From assembly GCA_030549205.1 (NCBI GenBank), contig JAUKTV010000001.1:1240001-1304000 (forward strand): 64,000 nt of DNA. The letters run 5' to 3'. This stretch comes from Apiosordaria backusii. Its lineage: Eukaryota > Ascomycota > Sordariomycetes > Sordariales > Lasiosphaeriaceae. The notes beneath the pieces are model-generated. The model saw only the letters and a program-made list of their open reading frames with translations, had not been told where the DNA came from and did not search any database. Made by a program: the position numbers and the translations under genes. Within the stretch, counting starts at the first letter, position 1; every line of letters begins with the position of its first letter. Below are positions 58,125 through 64,000 of this stretch, piece by piece.

Positions 58125-59751
58125 TCTTTTAGGTTTGTTTTTGAAATAAGGGGGGAAGGGGGGAGTGTTTTGTATGTGATACCCTGCGAGTAAAGTATGA
58201 AGGTTTAAAGGGGTGGTATGTTGGTAGGGGAATTGTGGGAATATGTGGGATTAAGAACAGTTACCATTTCCAACATGTTCAAAAGGGACATGGGCGGGTT
58301 CATCCTCGTGGAGGTTGACCCCCGATGGATGGGTTAGCATTACCTAGCTTCACTGCTGTGAGAATTACATTTTGGTGCTAATAATCCCAAAAATACATGA
58401 TGTGGCTATCATCTGCTGTTGTCTTGATGTGTCGCTTGTTTTATCTGGCATTCCAGCATTGACGTCGCCCTCTACCCTTCATCTCCATCCAACCTAGGTA
58501 GGTAGGCAACCACCTCACCCCATACCGTTACCATACTGGTTGTTCACCACCAGCATGCCACTCAACAATATGTACTGTTATTCATCCAAGCCTAAGAAAA
58601 CAAGAAACATACATAAACTCCACCTTACTCACTGTGGTTTTCATCGAAGCTCGGATGGAAATTCTGAGCCCAGCCTCGCTCGCTCGCTCACGAAATAAAC
58701 TTATCCCACCCCCAAGCGCTCGGCGCGGCACCTATTGTCCATGATATAAATAACAGGGCGGTATGGTTGTCCATAGCAATGCTGTAGGATAAATTGTCGA
58801 CACTTTGCTTGCTCCCGGACTCCTGAAGCAAGGTATTCAGTCGGTCGACAGCATTGAGGCAGGCTGATGAAGTTGACCTCCCCCCCCGTGGTCGACGAAT
58901 ACAACAAGGGGGCCTCTAGACATCACTAGCGCGGCCAAGGAGAAGGAGATTATGCAGCTGGAAATGCGGGCTCGCGACTTACGCGCTCTCAGCTAGTCGT
59001 AAGTTTGAATCAGTATGGGCTGTTGCACGTCAATGGCATTGAGAAGTGTGTTTTATGATGATTGATTGATCAGATATCTAGTGCATGTCATGTATCATGT
59101 GGGTCCCTGCGGTGTGCGTGCTTCCCGTCACATGGGCGGGTGAGCTGCTATATGTGTTGCGAGATGGAAATAGTGGCTAGCGTAGATATGTCCGTTGATG
59201 ATAAGAGTTTGTCTTGGAGGGTTGCTTGACAGTAGACAGGAATCGTCTAATCTATGTCAGGAGCAAAAGACTTGGCGAGTATATATGTCTTAGGCACTGA
59301 GTCTTCCACCAGTATTTGACTTTGACAGTGTGACCTGCCCGGTGTCTAACCTTAGTCAAATCTTGTATCTTGAACGCCCGAGCTTATTCGTATTCAGTAA
59401 AGAATATAAACAGACATTAACCGATATCCGACAGACGTGGGATAGCATATTTTCCAAATCTTTTTGACTCAGTCCATCAGACCCCCTTCTTGAATTGAGT
59501 GCCTTCCTTTTCGGAAATCACTTTTAACTTTGAACTTTGATGGAGAATAACACCGTCCTCGGTTGAAGAATAATATGCATTCCATTGCTCATCCTGGCGA
59601 AATTATGGAAGCCGGTAGGAATGATTCAATCATTCGATTATTGCCGTACAGCTAATCCCACAATCTCAAACAACTATGACAGATCCAGCGTGACCACAAC
59701 TCCAAACACCCACCTTCCTCCTTAAACCCATTTCCCAGCTACTAAACCCTC
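58125..59751. other. Intergenic between convergent repeat-protein and transporter genes
   Basis: 1.6 kb. Contains an ACCTAGGTAGGTAGG motif near 58493, a (CTCG)n tract near 58677, and a stretch at about 58835-58998 that reads as a possible C-terminal coding fragment. Otherwise AT-rich without recognised genes. Confidence 0.5.
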
Positions 59752-61788
59752 CCAGCCCCATCCATCCCCCTAACCATCTCCTTCTTCTCCCGCAAAAACT
59801 CCCCCTCACTCTCACCACCATCCAACCCTCCTCCCCCGGATGAACCGGCTTCCTCCCCCCCTTCATCCTCATGATATACCTCCCCCAAAACCACCCCGCC
59901 TGCCTCCCCCAAAGGCCATCATCCTCCTCAAATCAACATCAAAAACCCTATCCAACTCTTCCAACGTCTTCTCCTTTGTCTCCGGCACCAAAAACAACAC
60001 CAGCAAAAACCCAATAATATTCCACCCCGCATACCAACTAAACGCCCCCTGCGGCTTGAAAGCCTCCAGCATACTCGGCCACGTCAGCGCGAGCACAAAG
60101 TTGAAGAACCACGTCGTCGCCGTCGCAAAGCTCATCCCTATCGCGCGTATATACAACGGGTACGCCTCGGCCGAGTACGTGAATGGCACTGGGCCCTCCC
60201 CTGGGCTGTACACCACGCCGAATAGATAGATACCCAGCGCAATACACCCGATATGTGCCGGGCTATCCTCTGGTATCCAAAAGCTGAAACCGGTGAAAAA
60301 CATGAAGATCGCCATCAGCGGGAAAGTTGTTAACAAGAGATTCCGCCGGCCGTATGTATCAATCGTGTAAAAAGCAGGAATGGCAAACAAAAAGTTAATG
60401 ACACCAAACCCCAAGCTCGCCGCCAGCGCCGCAACCTCGGAATACCCAGCCTCTCTGAAAATCTCACTCGAAAAGTACGCAATGACATTGACACCGCAAA
60501 ACTGCTGCATGAACATCACAATTTCCGAAGCAATCATTGCGTTCCTGTTGCGTCGGATAGTGAACACCTCCTTGATACGGTTCCGTGTTCCGATATTGGC
60601 CGTCGTTTGTTCTTCTGCCTTCAGCAGCGTATGCGTGTAAAACAGATCCCTAGCAGCTTGGACTTTCTCATAACGGAGCTGACAGACCGACGCAAAGGCG
60701 TCTTTGTGGCGGTCTTTGGTGAGGTACCATCTGGGGGACTCGGGGCAGATGTAAGCTAAACAGCAGACAATGACAGCGGGAATGAGGGCGGAGCCCATCA
60801 TTAGTCGCCAGTTGAGACCTAGGGGGATGCCATGGTCGGGGACGGGGTAGAAGGCTAGGTCAGCGACGTAGCCGATCATGATGCCAAAGGCTGTCCACAT
60901 TTGCCATTGCTGTTTGGATTTGACGTCAGCAATCTTGTTCACTGGGTGAAGGTGATGGCTTCAGGGGTAGAAAAATGAGGTGCCAAGAAGTAAGGGGTAA
61001 AAGGGGCAACCCACCATGACCAGTGCACCTCTTAGCCTCGGCGGGGAGCACTCCGCTGCGAAAATCGGCGTCGTTGCACTCTTTGGCCCAATGCCAAACC
61101 CCAAGAAGAACCGAGCAATAAACATATGCCACCAAGTGTTCGTAAACGCCTGCCAAAAGCATGCCAGCGCCGAAATAGCACACGAGATGAAAATCGTGCC
61201 TCGTCTCCCGAACCTCTTGTTCATCGGTTCGGTAACCCAGCACCCTATGACGGCGCAGCATAAATACGGAGCGCCATTGGTGAGCCCAATGAGCCAGGTG
61301 TCGTTAGCAATGCCAAAAGCTTCCTTGTAAAAGATTTGGGCACCGTTGACAACTGTTTCGTCCATTCCTTGGACTGCTGCGCAGAGGGAGCAGATGGCGA
61401 TCACCCAGTAGAGCATATGGGGGTTTGACCACTTGTGGGTCATCTCACGGTCCAGAACTTCCCGCTCTCTGTCGGTGAGCTCAGAGATGGCGCTGTAGTT
61501 TGTCTGGTTGCTGGCAATGACTGCACCGAGGCGGAATGCGCGGAGGTCCTCGTCACTGGTGAGACCGGCGTTGAGGGCGTATTCTTCGCCCATCTGTGAG
61601 AGACGGTCATGGCTCAGGCCGGCGAGCGGGTTGGCGAGCTTTTTGGAGGCTTCCAAGCGCTGGCGTTTGAGGGATTCGCGCGTGTCATGACTGGAAAAGG
61701 AGGTGCCTGCATCGTGATGGTGGGCGTAGGAGGCTTTGGAGGTAGTTGAGTTGGAACGGTCGTGGGACTTTTCAGTGTCGGCAGTCAT
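59752..61788 (-). CDS. MFS sugar transporter, C-terminus apparently frameshifted
   Basis: Two exons: 61788..61015, and 60909 onward, joined at VM|QWQMW through a GTGGGT..ACAG intron. A ~125-residue cytoplasmic N-terminus precedes 12 membrane segments with sugar-porter motifs: RFGRRGTIF (loop 2-3), PESPRWYL, MQQFCGVNVIAYFS, YGRRNLLL and PETKEKTLEELDRVFDV at the end. The GMDETVVNGAQIFY segment places it in a large fungal hexose/polyol transporter clade. As given, the frame stops at 59869 (604 residues) in a Gly/Arg-rich run. Two further frames contain a plausible continuation, WFWGRYIMRMKGGRKP then EFLREKKEMVRGMDG, ending at 59752, if one G is added in each of two G runs (59894-59897 and 59826-59828). 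Substrate not known. Confidence 0.87.
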
Positions 61789-62747
61789 TATGAGATGTGA
61801 TTGAGTCTTTGCTCATTGACACATATCTCGAGTGGCAAGATGAGAGCAGGTTATCAGGATGGGCAACAGCCGGTCAAATGGTCAAGACCTTGAGAAGAGA
61901 TCATCATATATCTACCTATCTTATCCTCAAGATATGTCAATCTCGGACTGGGGCTCACCTATGACATAGTGGTCAGGGGATGGTCGTCCGAGCCGCCCAT
62001 CATGCAACCAAAATTCATGGCACCAAAGACGAAGATTGGGTAACACAGTGCCGTCTGTGGGTGTCATTCGAATAGAGCGTATAATCGGAAAATCGGCTCA
62101 TTACCGCAAGGCTGTACACTGGAAGTTCTGGTCCGGCGTACAGTGGATACACCGGCACCGAGCGGGACGTCAGACGACGGGGTGCCAACTACGTCATTCG
62201 GCGGCGGGAGGTGTGCTGTGCAGGGGAAGGCCACAAGGTACCATAAAACGGCGATAACCTCCCGTCTATTTCCTGCGATGCAGAGTGCTTCAACGACAAA
62301 AGATGTTCTTTGTAGGATTGGAGATCGGCAGAACCGAGTAGTGGTAAGGTGGGGTTGACTGGCAGATGATGATGTCGATCGCGGGGGTTGATGCCGTTGG
62401 CTCTTGCCCGAAGTCAATTCAAGCTTTTGCGAGTCAGCTCACTCAAGCCACAAGCTCCTTCCAAAATTGGGGGCGTTCAAGAGTCGGTGAGAGGCTCAAT
62501 CGGGAAGCCAATCAATTATTCTCCGAAGCCGGTCACTAAGGATCATCATAATTCATCATCACTTGACCAAATTATTTTTTTAGATTATTGCAGCAAAAGC
62601 TTACACACGGTGGAAGACATATCCACAGGAGCGAGTAACCATGCGAAGGAAACCCAGACAAAGACTAAGCAGGTACCAACAGCAACGTACCAGGACCACA
62701 GAATGCAGACAAGAATGCAGACAAGAATGCAGACGCCTATCACACAC
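61789..62747. other. Intergenic: upstream region of the transporter
   Basis: About 1 kb holding the transporter promoter and the 3' flank of the next minus-strand gene, including a small 12-bp tandem repeat. No gene recognised. Confidence 0.5.
62701..62734. repeat. 12-bp tandem repeat, about 3 copies
   Basis: GAATGCAGACAA repeats almost perfectly three times just downstream of the stop codon of the DUF7514-like gene. Confidence 0.85.
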
Positions 62748-64000
62748 TCAAGCCACCGATGATTTTCCAGAAAAGTAATCACCCCAAGTTTGATTCCGCC
62801 CCGTGTTGCTGGTCCGATCATCCTGAACGATGACCGAAGCCCTTCGACTCGACCGCCCGATGCCTACTTTCCGGTCAGAGTTGCTTACCACAGACGCCGA
62901 TCTTCTACTCCCTCTATCTCTTCTGTCAACCTCCCTTTCTCTGCCTCTAGCCTTGGAGTCTCGACTCTCCCTATCTCTGTCACGATCTCTCTCTCGCTCG
63001 CGGTCTCTATCTCTTTCACGATCTCTTTCACGGTCTCGCTCGCGGTCACGGTCTCGATGTTCCGACCGGTTGGGGTAGATGGTGGCATCCGACGATGATC
63101 TTGAGAACACCCCCGGATATCCCCTCTCTTCTCTACCACTTGCTCCTGATACCGAGCTTCTACTGTGGTATGGAGGAGGAGAGCTGCGTCGGCGAGAACT
63201 TGTTGTTGAAGGAGGTCCGGTCCGCGAGGGAGGGCGGTTGGGTACCGCAAGTCCCGTCGATGACCGCGAAAGTGGAGGATCCCGTCTCACTGAACCGTTG
63301 CTTTCATATGGCCTTCCTGAAACATCACGATAGCCTCGCTCCCGCTCACGGTCACCTCTCCTATAATCATCATCCAGGGCTGCCCCAGACACTGATGAAG
63401 GAGGTGAGGGAATCCCAACGGATGAAGGCTTGTACCGTGACCGAGGACTGATGGCACGCGACTGTGATGACCGTCGTTCATGGAGGCCGAGCTTAGGCGG
63501 CGGAGGTAGCAATTCCAAGGACTCCATGACCGTTCGCAGAGCTCCGCTAAACTTTCCACGGGATGCTGGGTCGGCCTTCTCAGGCAGGAGGTGACGGGAT
63601 ATCTGCTTGGGAAGCCTTTCGAGTTTACCGTCCAGAGGACTCTCAGCATTGATCGGCAATGTCGTTATCACTTTGGCGAAGCGGCGAGCTTCTTCATCTG
63701 GACACGCCCTCAGGGCAAGCGTCATCCACTGAGTCCATCCATGGAGGGTCAGACCAGGCACCGTCGGCCTACACCCAAGTGCTGAAGGGACCAGGTGATA
63801 TTCAAATCCGAGTTGATCATATAGGTCTGACAACTTGAGGTGGGCATCTTGATTCCTGCTGCGGAATATTTCTGGACGAAGGTCAGTCTCAAACATCGAA
63901 GCGAGAAGTCGTTGAACAAACCTAGAAACGGAAATGCCTCTACATCGAGCTTGTGCTGGGAGTAAAAAGCCCCCATCTTTTGCGGCGCTATGACGAGGGT
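62748..64000 (-). CDS. DUF7514-like fungal protein, partial (5' end beyond the window)
   Basis: Two exons are visible: the 3' part of one (about 64000..63922) and the last (63871..62748), joined as VEAFPFLEIFRSRNQDAHLK. The domain with LSDLYDQLGFEYHLVPSA, GLTLHGWTQWMTLALRACPD and EEARRFAKVITTLP matches, by recollection, the fungal DUF7514 family of unknown function. After it the protein is disordered: Ser/Pro/Arg-rich, with a run of alternating Arg-Asp/Arg-Glu dipeptides (about 50 residues) like those in RS/RE-type RNA-binding proteins. The end is WGDYFSGKSSVA. The start lies past the right edge, so full length is unknown. Confidence 0.75.
   Translation of the reverse strand, partial: PRHSAAKDGGFLLPAQARCRGISVSRFVQRLLASMFETDLRPEIFRSRNQDAHLKLSDLYDQLGFEYHLVPSALGCRPTVPGLTLHGWTQWMTLALRACPDEEARRFAKVITTLPINAESPLDGKLERLPKQISRHLLPEKADPASRGKFSGALRTVMESLELLPPPPKLGLHERRSSQSRAISPRSRYKPSSVGIPSPPSSVSGAALDDDYRRGDRERERGYRDVSGRPYESNGSVRRDPPLSRSSTGLAVPNRPPSRTGPPSTTSSRRRSSPPPYHSRSSVSGASGREERGYPGVFSRSSSDATIYPNRSEHRDRDRERDRERDRERDRDRERERDRDRDRESRDSKARGREREVDRRDRGSRRSASVVSNSDRKVGIGRSSRRASVIVQDDRTSNTGRNQTWGDYFSGKSSVA

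Noticed and set aside
60893..60900. Second TGACGTC-like site, within the transporter intron
   Set aside because: It overlaps the branch-site region (GCTGACG) and is better explained by splicing than by transcription factor binding.
1..64000. Search for a transposon, biosynthetic cluster, CRISPR array or new multi-gene system
   Set aside because: No transposase, reverse transcriptase, terminal repeats, polyketide or peptide synthase, or coherent operon-like set was found; neighbours are unrelated housekeeping genes.

Overview
This window is a 64 kb stretch of nuclear chromosome from a filamentous ascomycete, most likely a sordariomycete (possibly Sordariales). The signs are short spliceosomal introns (about 50-250 nt) with GTRNGT donors and CTAAC/CTGAC-like branch sites, genes on both strands spaced 0.3-2 kb apart, pyrimidine-rich leaders, and a gene set typical of Pezizomycotina (dicer-like 2, mug190-type C2 protein, fungal GT34 mannosyltransferase, DUF7514-type protein). 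The species call is inference; no diagnostic marker locus is present.

Layout. 0.1-6.0 kb: an Sds3/Dep1-like histone deacetylase subunit (-), LSM1 (+) and a secreted six-hairpin glycosidase (-). 7.1-9.6 kb: MOB1 (+) and mitochondrial ATP synthase OSCP (+). 10.3 kb: tRNA-Gly(GCC) (-). 10.7-19.4 kb: a large GH63-type glucosidase (-) and a Mug190-like C2/lipid-transfer protein (-). 20.7-28.6 kb: a conserved nuclear-looking protein (-), Y-family DNA polymerase iota (+) and a TMEM135-like membrane protein (-). 30.7-39 kb: an Ino4-like bHLH factor (+) and dicer-like 2 (-). 39.7-46 kb: an RCC1-repeat protein (+), proteasome alpha-2 (-), a RING-CH membrane E3 ligase (+) and a Mnn11-like mannosyltransferase (+). 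46.9-64 kb: a small secreted cysteine protein (-), sphingosine-1-phosphate lyase (+), a PDK-type mitochondrial kinase (-), a coiled-coil protein with an acidic tandem-repeat domain (+), an MFS sugar transporter (-) and a DUF7514-like protein cut by the window edge (-).

There is no evident gene cluster; this is ordinary housekeeping content. The most notable signals lie in gene structure. I rebuilt about 46 introns, and four have GC-AG boundaries with otherwise perfect donors. One gene needs a 3-nt microexon. Three genes end in apparent single-base losses at G/C runs, which more likely reflect assembly undercalls than real mutations. Other points of interest are the acidic repeat protein, an ~83-bp minisatellite, recurring TACCTAGGTA-type palindromic motifs and a UBZ3-like finger on polymerase iota. 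I found no transposon, CRISPR array or obviously new multi-gene system.
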